12,828 nt of DNA from contig JANPEZ010000150.1 of NCBI GenBank assembly GCA_031423155.1, positions 1 through 12,828 on the forward strand, given 5' to 3'. Origin of the DNA: JANPEZ01 sp031423155 (lineage in GTDB: Bacteria > Actinomycetota > UBA4738 > HRBIN12). Below, piece after piece: positions 1 through 7,512 of this stretch. The notes below the pieces were generated by a model, which saw only the letters and a list, made by a program, of their open reading frames with translations, was not told the origin of the DNA and did no database searches. Position 1 is the stretch's first letter; the number at the start of each line of letters is the position of its first letter. A program made the position numbers and the translations under genes.

Positions 1-346
1 TGGCGTGGACGTCGTCGTACTGATCGCGGATGTCCGTCCAGGTCATCGCCGCTTTCGAGGTGAACGTCTTGGAGTTCATCTGATCGACGCCGCGCTTGGA
101 CTTGAGGGCCGCATCGATCGGGGCAACGTCCCCGGCCTTCCAGGCTTCGAGCGCGGCGAGGGCGTGCTCCTCCCAGGACGTTAGGTGTCCGAGCAGGTCC
201 TTGGCCGACCACTGCCCTCCGCCGATGGTCGCGCGTTTCGTGGCTGCGCTCGGGGAGAGCTTGTCGACGAGCGTGCAGATGTCCTTGTGACCCCTGGCCA
301 TGACGGCCAGGGCCTCCTTCTTCGTTACCACCGTGGTTGCACTCAC
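1..346 (-). CDS. ClbS/DfsB-like (DinB-superfamily) four-helix protein, 3' part missing
   Basis: A partial gene that enters from the left edge; 115 residues from the start are visible. The stretch WSAKDLLGHLTSWEEHAL at residues 46-63 has the W-S-x-K-D-L-L-x-H-L-x-x-W pattern of the DinB/DUF1706 (ClbS/DfsB) superfamily, whose members are usually about 165-170 residues, so roughly two thirds is present. His54 is the position that is often a metal ligand in DinB folds. The GTG start at 346 overlaps the stop of the upstream aldolase gene (GTGA), which suggests translational coupling; the Met at residue 16 is a less likely alternative start. ClbS hydrolyses the colibactin cyclopropane, but most relatives have no known reaction, so function is open. 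It is the last visible gene of the minus-strand run. Confidence 0.72.
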   Translation of the reverse strand, partial: MSATTVVTKKEALAVMARGHKDICTLVDKLSPSAATKRATIGGGQWSAKDLLGHLTSWEEHALAALEAWKAGDVAPIDAALKSKRGVDQMNSKTFTSKAAMTWTDIRDQYDDVHA

Positions 347-1362
347 GCGGCCGCGCCATCGAGGTCGGCCGAGTACCTGCCGTCGCGCGCCAGACCGTTC
401 ATCTCCGCGCGGTGAGCGAGCGCGGCCTGAGCCGCGGCGACGTTCTCGGACCTGCCTTGCCAGGCCTTGAGCGAGGGCGCCTGTAGAGCGCGACCGTAGG
501 AGAACGACAGCGCCCACGGGTACGGTCCGCGCGCGTTCATCTCCTGAAGGTGGACCGTCGAATCCAGGTCGGACTGACCTCCCGACAGGAAGACGACACC
601 GGGAACCTCGGCCGGCACGTTGGCGGCCAAACACGCGATGGTTGCCTCGGCTACCTGCGCGTGATCCGCCTGATCCGCGCAGCCCTTGCCGCACAGGACC
701 ATGTTGACCTTCAGCAGTGTTCCGGGAAGGTCGACACGGGCCGCTGCCATGCACTCGTAGAGAGAGCGCAGGGTTCGGGCGGTGGCTGAGTCGCAGGCGT
801 CGATGTGGTGATCTCCGTCCATCAAGATCTCGGGCTCGACTATGGGAACGATGCCGGCCTCCTGGCAAACCGCGGCGTATCGCGCCATCGCGTGCGAGTT
901 GGCGTCGATCGCGTAGGTGGTCGGAAGGGCCTGGCCGATGGTGATGGTCGCGCGCCACTTGGCGAAACGGGCGCCCAGCTCTCGATAGTCGGTCAGTCGT
1001 TCCCGCAGACCGTCGAGGCCCTCGGTGACGGTTTCGCCCTCGTGGAGAGCGAGTGGCTTGGCGCCGGTGTCGACCTTGATGCCCGGGATGATCCCCTGCT
1101 TCTCCAGCAGGGCCGGGAAGGCGGTACCGTCCGCAGAGGACTGGCGGATGGTCTCGTCGTACAAGATGACGCCGCTGATGTGGTCGCCGAGCCCGGCCGT
1201 AGTGAAGAGCAGGTCACGGTATGCCCGGCGGTTCTCCTCGGTTGACTCGACTCCTATGGAATCGAAGCGCTTCTTGATGGTTCCGGTCGACTCGTCGGCG
1301 GCCAGGATGCCCCTTGAGGGGGCCACCAGCTCGCGGGCGGTTTCGTGCAGGTCGGTGCTCAT
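343..1362 (-). CDS. fda: Class I fructose-bisphosphate aldolase
   Basis: A 339-residue protein that reversibly cleaves fructose 1,6-bisphosphate into dihydroxyacetone phosphate and glyceraldehyde 3-phosphate through a Schiff base. It matches the eukaryote-like class I family (about 340-360 residues). Visible active-site positions, in a constant register with rabbit muscle aldolase, are Asp23 (AADES), Lys96, Lys135 (FAKWR), Glu176 and Glu178 (VEPEI), the Schiff-base Lys218 (GTLLKVNM), Ser260-Gly261 (LSGGQS) and Arg291 (SYGRALQ). The frame opens at 1404, but the ATG at 1362 is chosen because an AGGAGG sits 7 bases before it and the family N-terminus begins near there. The gene lies 48 bp after the amine oxidase and overlaps the next gene by 4 bp. 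Its strong own ribosome site could allow expression partly independent of the operon. It is intact, with no missing key residue. An aldolase behind a B12 methyltransferase set is unusual. Confidence 0.95.
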   Translation of the reverse strand: MSTDLHETARELVAPSRGILAADESTGTIKKRFDSIGVESTEENRRAYRDLLFTTAGLGDHISGVILYDETIRQSSADGTAFPALLEKQGIIPGIKVDTGAKPLALHEGETVTEGLDGLRERLTDYRELGARFAKWRATITIGQALPTTYAIDANSHAMARYAAVCQEAGIVPIVEPEILMDGDHHIDACDSATARTLRSLYECMAAARVDLPGTLLKVNMVLCGKGCADQADHAQVAEATIACLAANVPAEVPGVVFLSGGQSDLDSTVHLQEMNARGPYPWALSFSYGRALQAPSLKAWQGRSENVAAAQAALAHRAEMNGLARDGRYSADLDGAAA

Positions 1363-1369
1363 CGACGAT

Positions 1370-1375
1370 CCTCCT
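1370..1375 (-). promoter_or_regulatory. Shine-Dalgarno site of the aldolase gene
   Basis: On the minus strand this reads AGGAGG, 7 bases before the ATG at 1362. It decides the start of the aldolase gene against the longer frame that opens at 1404, because nothing comparable precedes that upstream ATG. Confidence 0.8.
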
Positions 1376-1410
1376 GTAAGGGGTCGGCCGCGGATGGGCC
1401 GCACACAAGG

Positions 1411-2748
1411 TTAACTGGCCGAGCGCACGACCGCATCGGCCGTCCGGTGACCGGACTCGACCGCCCCCTCCAGGTAGCCGGTGACGGTCGCCACGTGCTC
1501 CCCCGCCAGGTGGACCCGGCCCTGGGGCTCGCGGATCGCCCTCCAGTAGGCGGTGACGTCGCCCGGCCCGTAACAGGAGAAGGCCCCCCCGTAGTTCTCG
1601 TGGGGATGCCAGGCACGGGATACCCCTGCCAGCGCCCGGCCGGCAAGGGCGGGAACCATGTCCTCGATCTCGGCCCTGACGTGAGCGAGGCGCTCGTCAT
1701 CGTCGGGATATCCGGTCTGAAGCGCCTTGGCGCCATCCCCCCCTACGTAGGCGTCCAGGATCCCCGCGGGGCCCGGCTGATCCTCGGTCGCGTCGTAGAT
1801 CCTCTGTAGGAAGCGGCGTGAGACGGCCCAGCCGAAAGGCCAGTCACGATCGGGATATCGCACGAAGGTCTTGGTCACCGAGCCGTAAGCGAGGTTCGCC
1901 ACCGCGTCCGCGAACCGACCGTCGAACTTCGGCTCTACAACGACGCGTCTGAGCGGCGGCAGCGGGAGCGCCAGGATGGCATGAGCAGCTTCGTACACGC
2001 CTTCGCTCGTGTGAAGGACGACGCCATCAGTCCCATGTTCCAAGCGCTGCAGAGGCTCTCGGTAGCGCATGACCTCCCCGAGATCGTCGGCCATGGCGTT
2101 GGCGAGTCTGGAGATCCCGCCGTCGACACGCTGCGATCGGATCTCGCCGAACTCTGCTTCCTCGCGCAGCTCAACCGCACGCTGCTGGGCCAGGAACAAC
2201 GCGGAGATCTGGGAGGGCTCGACCGCGTACTCGAACTCGATGGCCCGGGTGAGCATGAACCGGGCGAACTCCCCTAGGTCGAGCTCGTCGAAGAGATCTG
2301 CCCCCGAGCGGGCGTCGATGATCTGGGCATCGGCGTGAGACGCCGGATCGGCGGGATCGGCGATCCCGGCGGCGAGAACCGTCACCAGATGGTCGAAGCG
2401 TGCGAAGTCCGCGTGGATCTCGGCGTCCGCCAACCATGCGTCGGCCGGCGGACGAAGGCCTTCGTGGTCATCTATCCAACCGGCTTCGCGTTCCCACCAT
2501 GGGGCGGCATCGCCCACCGTACGCAGGTCGTATCGCTTCAAGAGGGCGTGGATGTTGACGTGGGCGGTGTCGATCCACTCACCCCCGCTCTCGGCCCACT
2601 GCCCATCACCGAGGTCCACAGTGCGAGCCCGCCCGCCGGGACGGGAGCCGGCCTCTATCACCACGGCGTCCAGGCCCGCGTCCCGAAGGTCCAGGGCTGC
2701 GGTCATCCCGGCCATCCCCGCGCCCACGATCGCGACATCGGTCCGCAT
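1411..2748 (-). CDS. Flavin monoamine oxidase family protein (FAD-dependent)
   Basis: A 445-residue, full-length member of the flavin amine oxidase family, which oxidises amines to imines (then aldehyde or ketone plus a smaller amine) and reduces O2 or another acceptor. The N-terminal dinucleotide fold is clear: VGAGMAG at residues 8-14, Glu32 ending beta-2, PGGRAR at 37-42, and the FAD-contacting ESGGEWID at 53-60. The C-terminal FAD signature is at 410-432 (GRVHLAGEHVA, then TGYLEGAVESG). The stretch GGAFSCYGPGD replaces the SGGCY of mammalian MAO; its Cys is a few residues off the flavinylation position, so FAD is probably non-covalent. The start ATG at 2748 gives the expected MRTDVAIVGAG N-terminus; there is no clear Shine-Dalgarno, and the frame runs on upstream into the methyltransferase gene without a better start. 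It lies 23 bp after the MttB-like gene. Inference: it may oxidise the demethylated amine product. Substrate unknown. Confidence 0.9.
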   Translation of the reverse strand: MRTDVAIVGAGMAGMTAALDLRDAGLDAVVIEAGSRPGGRARTVDLGDGQWAESGGEWIDTAHVNIHALLKRYDLRTVGDAAPWWEREAGWIDDHEGLRPPADAWLADAEIHADFARFDHLVTVLAAGIADPADPASHADAQIIDARSGADLFDELDLGEFARFMLTRAIEFEYAVEPSQISALFLAQQRAVELREEAEFGEIRSQRVDGGISRLANAMADDLGEVMRYREPLQRLEHGTDGVVLHTSEGVYEAAHAILALPLPPLRRVVVEPKFDGRFADAVANLAYGSVTKTFVRYPDRDWPFGWAVSRRFLQRIYDATEDQPGPAGILDAYVGGDGAKALQTGYPDDDERLAHVRAEIEDMVPALAGRALAGVSRAWHPHENYGGAFSCYGPGDVTAYWRAIREPQGRVHLAGEHVATVTGYLEGAVESGHRTADAVVRSAS

Positions 2749-2771
2749 GACGCCGGAGTCTAGGCGGCCGC

Positions 2772-4214
2772 CTACTCCTCTTCGACCACCGGGTCGGAGC
2801 GGCGCTTGGCCATATATGCCTGAAGTTCCTCGTCGACCGCGGGGTCGATCCCCGGGTCCTCGTAGGTGTCGAGAAGTTTCTTCCACAGGACGTTGGCGGT
2901 CTGCTCGGTGCTGGTGCGACCCATCGTGTCCCAAGTGGAGTAGTCCGGAGTCAGGAAGAGCGGGTTCATCGGGAGCCACTCTTTGAAGTGATTCATCGTG
3001 TGCTCGGCCTCCAGGTACAGGCCCCCCGGGCCCATCTGCTGGATGGTCTCCATGGCCATCTCCTCGTCGGTGAAGCCGATGCCCTCGCTGAGGCGCTTGA
3101 ACCAGCCGAGCAGTTCGATGTCGAGGGCGAACTTCTCGAACGAGCCGACGAGGCCGCCTTCGAGCCACCCGGCGGCGTGAAGAACCACGTCCGTTCCGGC
3201 CATCAACGTGGCCCACAGCATCATCTGAGTCTCCGCGGCGGCCTGCGCATCGACCGCGTTGGAGCTGCAGAGCCCGCCTCCGCCGCGGAAGGGCAGTCCG
3301 TAGTGGCGGGCCAGTTGGCCTCCGGCGAGCACGGCGAAGACCGACTCGGGAGTGCCGAAAGCCGGCGAGCCCGTCCGCATGTCCAGCGATGTGAAGAACG
3401 AGCCGTACATCGCCGGGGCGTTCTCCCGGACCATCTGAACCATGGTTACGCCGGTGAGCGCCTCCACAACCTGGATCGACAGCGCGCCCGAGACGCTGAC
3501 CGGCGCGGTGCCGCCTGCGAGCAGGAACGGGGTCACCACGACCGGCTGGTTAGCCTCGGCCCAGGCGAACAGCGCGTCCATCATGCGGAAGTCCCAGATG
3601 AGCGGGCTGTTCGGGTTGACGATCCCCATGAAAGCTGGAGTCTCGGCGATGGCGTCGCGGCCGCCGTGAACTATGGAAGCCAACTCGATGCCGTCTCGCG
3701 CTTTCGGTCCGCTGGTTCCGTATGCGGTGTAAGGCTTATCGGACCAGCGGATCGACGAGTAATCCATGTCCATGTGGCGGGTGTTGACGTCGAGTTCGAC
3801 CGCTTCGACCGCACCGGACTGGACGCACCGGAGCAGAGGAGTCGCGTGGGTCAGCTTGATGAACCTGTCGTGCGCCTCCAGGTTGCCGCTGCGACGTCCT
3901 TCATCGAGGTCGCTGGCGAACGGCGGGCCGCCGACGTTCATCCAGATCTGCGAACCCCCGCCGACGTGGATATCGCGATCGCGGTTCCGGCCGCGAACGG
4001 TGAAGGATGAGGGCGCCTTGGCGACCATCTCCATGACGAACTCGCGGTCCCAGCGGACGCGGGTGCCCTCGATCTTCTGGCCGTGCTTGGCGAGCATCTC
4101 GATCGCCGGCTCGTAGAGAACGTCGGTACCGGTCTCCTCCAGGATGGTCATCGCCTGGTCGTGGATCTTCAGGACCTGCTCTTCGGTCAAGATGTCCAGC
4201 GGCTTTTCGAACAT
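2772..4214 (-). CDS. MttB-family corrinoid-dependent methylamine methyltransferase (non-pyrrolysine, COG5598)
   Basis: A 480-residue enzyme of the trimethylamine methyltransferase (MttB) family. Family members transfer a methyl group from a methylated amine to the Co(I) corrinoid protein. Visible family blocks are NTRHMDMDYSSIRWSDKP (144-161), LAGGTAPVSVSGAL (232-245), SLDMRTGSPAFGTPE (276-290), GGGLCSSNAVDAQA (312-325), HAAGWLEGGLVGS (346-358) and FLTPDYSTWDTMGRTSTE (420-437). The frame has no internal TAG, unlike archaeal MttB with pyrrolysine, so it belongs with the non-Pyl branch. Characterised members of that branch act on glycine betaine (MtgB), proline betaine (MtpB) or carnitine (MtcB). 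The exact substrate cannot be read from the sequence. The ATG at 4214 lies 2 bp after the DUF1638 stop and has GGAGG at 4225-4229 about 10 bases upstream. The gene ends in TAG, with a second in-frame TAG four codons later. Confidence 0.92.
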   Translation of the reverse strand: MFEKPLDILTEEQVLKIHDQAMTILEETGTDVLYEPAIEMLAKHGQKIEGTRVRWDREFVMEMVAKAPSSFTVRGRNRDRDIHVGGGSQIWMNVGGPPFASDLDEGRRSGNLEAHDRFIKLTHATPLLRCVQSGAVEAVELDVNTRHMDMDYSSIRWSDKPYTAYGTSGPKARDGIELASIVHGGRDAIAETPAFMGIVNPNSPLIWDFRMMDALFAWAEANQPVVVTPFLLAGGTAPVSVSGALSIQVVEALTGVTMVQMVRENAPAMYGSFFTSLDMRTGSPAFGTPESVFAVLAGGQLARHYGLPFRGGGGLCSSNAVDAQAAAETQMMLWATLMAGTDVVLHAAGWLEGGLVGSFEKFALDIELLGWFKRLSEGIGFTDEEMAMETIQQMGPGGLYLEAEHTMNHFKEWLPMNPLFLTPDYSTWDTMGRTSTEQTANVLWKKLLDTYEDPGIDPAVDEELQAYMAKRRSDPVVEEE

Positions 4215-4216
4215 GG

Positions 4217-4813
4217 TCAGTTCTCCTCCATCAGCGGGGTGAGCAGGTCGTCGAGGGGCTCGATGCCCTTGTCGTGGATCTCCAGGGGACGGTCCATCCA
4301 GGCCGCGATCTCGCGCGCCCTGGTTTCGCGTTCCTCGTCCGGGTGCTGGCGGACGAAGAGTATCCGCGTGATGTTGCCGAAGTAGGTCTCCTTGAGCCAG
4401 GGGAAGCGATCCAGGCCGAGACCGGCGATGACCGCCCGGTCCCAATTCGTGACGAGCCAGTCGGTGAGGAAGTAGATGCCGATATCGTCGTTGAAGCGCT
4501 CGAACAGATCACCCGAGTACCACTGGAAGCAGTGCACGCCGGCCGGCCTTGCCGCGGGGTACTTCGCGAGCACCGCGTCGAGGCGTCCGCCGGTCCCGCA
4601 GTCGCCGTAGACGACGATCACGCGCTCATACTTGGGGAGCAGGTCCTTGAGCTTGGCCTCGACGGCGGGGGCGATGTCGAGCGGCGTCATATGAAGGTCG
4701 CTGGAGATGCCGTGCACGTCGGCCTTCCAGCCGTGGCGCTTGACGAGTTCGGCGGTGTCCAAAGCAACTGCGCCACAGGCGATGAGCGCGACTGGGGCGC
4801 CGGTGGCCGTCAC
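4217..4813 (-). CDS. DUF1638 family protein
   Basis: A 198-residue soluble protein that matches the pattern of the uncharacterised DUF1638 (PF07796) family. Family-typical stretches are VVYGDCGTGGRLD (67-79), GVHCFQWYSGDLF (92-104), GIYFLTDWLVTNWD (112-125), GLGLDRFPWL (131-140) and YFGNITRILF (144-153). It contains Cys13 (LIACG), Cys72 and Cys95, all within conserved-looking blocks, which could bind a metal or act as thiols; that is inference. The GTG start at 4813 overlaps the RACo stop by 4 bp (GTGA) and has GGAG 8 bases upstream; the open frame runs further back but only as the shadow of RACo. DUF1638 genes are, to my knowledge, repeatedly found beside MttB, corrinoid-protein and RACo genes, so an accessory role in methyl transfer (corrinoid handling or methyl-acceptor chemistry) is plausible. 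Its biochemical function is not known. Confidence 0.85.
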   Translation of the reverse strand: MTATGAPVALIACGAVALDTAELVKRHGWKADVHGISSDLHMTPLDIAPAVEAKLKDLLPKYERVIVVYGDCGTGGRLDAVLAKYPAARPAGVHCFQWYSGDLFERFNDDIGIYFLTDWLVTNWDRAVIAGLGLDRFPWLKETYFGNITRILFVRQHPDEERETRAREIAAWMDRPLEIHDKGIEPLDDLLTPLMEEN

Positions 4814-6642
4814 GACTGAGACTCCAGGGCGGGGAACGCCAGGTTGCGGATGAACCGATCGTTGAAGTCTTCGATACCGGACAGTTCCAGGTACTCGACG
4901 AAAGCGGGGATCTCGAAGGCGATCTCGCGTTCGCGGAAGCTCATGAGAGCCATCTTGGCGCCCTCGCTGGCGGTGTTGCCGACCGCCTTGATCCGCTCGA
5001 CCGGTACGGGCGGGACCAGGCCGACGACGCGAGCGCTCTCGGGGTTGATGTAGGTGCCGAACGAGCCGGCAAGCATGACCTCTTCCAGGTCTCCGGGCTC
5101 CAGTTGCATCGCGCTCATGGCGACCTCGATGCCGGTCGCGATCGCGCCCTTGGCCGATTGCAGCTCGCGTACGTCCAGCTGGGTGAGCAGCACGTCGGGG
5201 GTAAGAGCGAACGCGCGGATGCCGTCGCGGTCGACGATGCTGCTCGCGAGCGGATGTCCTTGCTCGGCAGCATCTTCGGCGCTCAGAAGGATGCCGTTCT
5301 CCTTGAGCAACCCGCAGACGCGGAGCTGCGCGACCACGTCGATCAGACCCGAGCCACATAGCCCGAGCGGCGTCAGCTCGTTGCCGCCGATCACCTGCAG
5401 CTCTATCTCGCCGTGTTCCAGGACGACACCTTCGATCGCGCCGTCGGTGGCGCGCATGCCGTGGGTGATCTGTCCGCCTTCGAACGCCGGACCCGCGGGC
5501 GCGGACGTGGCGACCGCTCGGGCGGCCGACCCGAGGACGATCTCACCGTTCGTGCCGACGTCGACGAGCAGCCTGAGTCGGTCCTCCCTCGCGATGCCCG
5601 TTGCGACGATGTCGCCCGTGATGTCGGCGCCGACGTAGGCCCCGATGGAAGGGAAGAGCGCGAGGCGACCCTCAGGGTGTATATGCAAGCCAATCTCGCC
5701 GGCTCGCAGATCCTGCGGTTCAAGGAATGTTGCGGCGAAGGGAGCAAGCGCGATAGATCGAGGGTCCACCCCCAGGAACAGATGCAGCATCGTCGCGTTC
5801 CCAACGACCACGAGTTCGTACACGTCCTCAGCGGCGACACCAGCTGCGGCACAAGCGTCATCGATCAGGCCGTTGACGGTGTCCTTGACCGCGGCCTCGA
5901 GGTCGGCGATCGCCTCCAGACCGGTCATGGCGTGCCCCATGCGGGCTATGACATCGGCGCCGAAGGGCGCCTGACGGTTGATCGTGGACTCGACCGCGAC
6001 CGGCGCACCCGCCTTCAGGTCGACCAAGGTCGCCACGACGGTGGTGGTGCCGATGTCGACGCTTATGCCGAACATCGTCTCTCGCGTGTCGCCCGCTTCG
6101 ACGTCGACGAGATGATCGCCGACAACGGTCGCGGTTACCCGGTGGTTATCGTCGGCCATAGCCCGGGCCAGGCGAGGGAACAGCCCTGGACCATGGACGA
6201 CCTCCAGGCCCTCGACCGCAAGGGCATCACGGACTCGGTTCAGGTGACTGCGCGAGTCTTCGAGCGAGCCGGGCTCCATCTCCAGGTAATACTTCTGTAC
6301 GTTGGGCTCCAGCAGCACGAAGCGGCCGACGCCCATAGTCGCGGCCTTGGGCGTGCGCATAAGGCGTGGCACCTCACACTCCGTGTCGGCCATGATGCCG
6401 TGCTGGCATGACAGTCGCCAGCCTTCGGAGATCTGATCGTCCGCGAGATGGCGGTGGTCGGCGGGCGTCGGCTCGGGCGCCGAAGAGATCAGCCGGACCT
6501 GGCACTTGCCGCAGGTCCCCCGGCCGCCACAGGTCGAATCGATCGGCAATCCGGCCCAGTGAGCGGCGTTGAAGAGGGTGGTCCCCTCCGGGACGTGAGC
6601 CGTCTTTCCGCTCGGGAGGTACGTAACCTCGACCTTGCGCAT
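4810..6642 (-). CDS. RACo-type corrinoid-protein reductive activator (2Fe-2S ferredoxin + ASKHA ATPase, DUF4445)
   Basis: A 610-residue protein. The N-terminus (about 1-95) is a plant-type 2Fe-2S ferredoxin domain with Cys38, Cys44, Cys47 and Cys79. A linker region follows, and then from about 190 an actin-like ATPase (ASKHA) domain with phosphate loops VDIGTTT (195-201) and VDVGTNGE (360-367) and the nucleotide-site block LAGSFGTYINPE (524-535), plus GNTAS at 555-559. This is the layout of RACo/RamA-like reductive activators, which use ATP to drive reduction of inactive Co(II) corrinoid back to Co(I) so that methyl transfer can resume. Length is near that of characterised RACo proteins. The ATG at 6642 lies 3 bp after the stop of the methyltransferase gene, with a modest AGGGG site upstream. 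Its place between the pterin and MttB-type methyltransferases ties it to this one system. Confidence 0.93.
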   Translation of the reverse strand: MRKVEVTYLPSGKTAHVPEGTTLFNAAHWAGLPIDSTCGGRGTCGKCQVRLISSAPEPTPADHRHLADDQISEGWRLSCQHGIMADTECEVPRLMRTPKAATMGVGRFVLLEPNVQKYYLEMEPGSLEDSRSHLNRVRDALAVEGLEVVHGPGLFPRLARAMADDNHRVTATVVGDHLVDVEAGDTRETMFGISVDIGTTTVVATLVDLKAGAPVAVESTINRQAPFGADVIARMGHAMTGLEAIADLEAAVKDTVNGLIDDACAAAGVAAEDVYELVVVGNATMLHLFLGVDPRSIALAPFAATFLEPQDLRAGEIGLHIHPEGRLALFPSIGAYVGADITGDIVATGIAREDRLRLLVDVGTNGEIVLGSAARAVATSAPAGPAFEGGQITHGMRATDGAIEGVVLEHGEIELQVIGGNELTPLGLCGSGLIDVVAQLRVCGLLKENGILLSAEDAAEQGHPLASSIVDRDGIRAFALTPDVLLTQLDVRELQSAKGAIATGIEVAMSAMQLEPGDLEEVMLAGSFGTYINPESARVVGLVPPVPVERIKAVGNTASEGAKMALMSFREREIAFEIPAFVEYLELSGIEDFNDRFIRNLAFPALESQS

Positions 6643-6645
6643 CCT

Positions 6646-7512
6646 CTACCCCTGCGCTGCAGCTAGTTCTGCCCGGTGGCGTTTGATCCACGCGGCGCCG
6701 TACTCGTCACGGCCCAAGAGTAGATCGGCCGCCAGGGTGGCTTGGCATACCTCGCGGTGTAGGGGGTTCGTTATCGCACAGTTCATCCCGGCGTGGATCG
6801 ACATCGTGACGAACGCGGCATCGATACCGCGACGGTCCGGCATCCCGAACGAGATGTTCGAAGCGCCGCAGGAAAGGTTCACGCCCAGTTCCTCGCGGAT
6901 CAGGCGCATCGTTTCGAACATCGCGGACGCGGCGTCGGGGGCTGCGCCTATCGGCATCGTGAGCGGGTCGATGATGACGTCCTCGCGCGCGATGCCGTGG
7001 TCGGCGGCTGCCTCGACCACCTTGCGAGCCGCGGCCAGACGGACCTGCGGGTCCATCGAGATGCCTTCCTCGTCGTTGGCCATCCCGATGACGGCTGCGC
7101 CCAAACGCTTCACGAGAGGTAGCAAGCGCTCGAGCGAATGATCCTCGGCGGTGACCGAGTTGATCAGGACCTTGCCCTCAGCCAGAGGGACCGCTGCCTC
7201 CAACGCTTCAGGCGTAGAGGAGTCGATACAGAGGGGCACGCCGACCACCTCGTGAACGGCCTTGACGATCTGCGAGAGCATCGCGGGCTCGTCGAACCCG
7301 GGGACACCGGCGTTGAGATCCAACACGCGCGCACCAGCCTCGACCTGGGCGATCGCATCGGCCTGGACCATGGACATATCGCCGGCGGTGATCTGTTCGG
7401 TCAGAGCTTTGCGTCCGGTCGGGTTGATGCGCTCACCGATGATGGCGAAGGGGTGCTCGTCGCCTATGCGGACCTCGCCGCCCGGGCCGGACAGCACCGT
7501 AACGGCGTTCAT
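6646..7512 (-). CDS. Pterin-binding methyltransferase (MtgA/AcsE-like, methyl-THF:corrinoid methyltransferase)
   Basis: A 288-residue TIM-barrel protein of the pterin-binding (DHPS-like) family. Motifs seen: GERINPTGR (26-34), VLDLNAG (63-69), CIDSST (95-100), IDPLTMPIG (181-189) and GASNISFGMPDR (216-227), where Asn219 corresponds to the pterin-contacting Asn of the SNxSFG motif. The length suits stand-alone MtgA or AcsE (about 260-310 residues), rather than MetH. In this setting it most likely moves the methyl group from the methyl-corrinoid protein to tetrahydrofolate; the reaction is reversible, so the direction is inferred from the neighbours. The ATG at 7512 overlaps the corrinoid-protein stop by one base (TGATG) and has no clear Shine-Dalgarno, so translation is probably coupled. 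It ends in TAG. Confidence 0.93.
   Translation of the reverse strand: MNAVTVLSGPGGEVRIGDEHPFAIIGERINPTGRKALTEQITAGDMSMVQADAIAQVEAGARVLDLNAGVPGFDEPAMLSQIVKAVHEVVGVPLCIDSSTPEALEAAVPLAEGKVLINSVTAEDHSLERLLPLVKRLGAAVIGMANDEEGISMDPQVRLAAARKVVEAAADHGIAREDVIIDPLTMPIGAAPDAASAMFETMRLIREELGVNLSCGASNISFGMPDRRGIDAAFVTMSIHAGMNCAITNPLHREVCQATLAADLLLGRDEYGAAWIKRHRAELAAAQG

Noticed and set aside
2760..2774. TAG stop of the MttB-like gene followed by a second in-frame TAG, as possible pyrrolysine readthrough
   Set aside because: The protein is already full length for the family and has no internal TAG where Pyl would be expected. TAG also ends the pterin methyltransferase, peptidase and membrane-protein genes, so it is an ordinary stop here.
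2335..4010. Long plus-strand open frames antisense to the amine oxidase and MttB genes
   Set aside because: They mirror genuine high-GC genes, have no recognisable domains and no ribosome sites, and the opposite strand carries clear conserved proteins.
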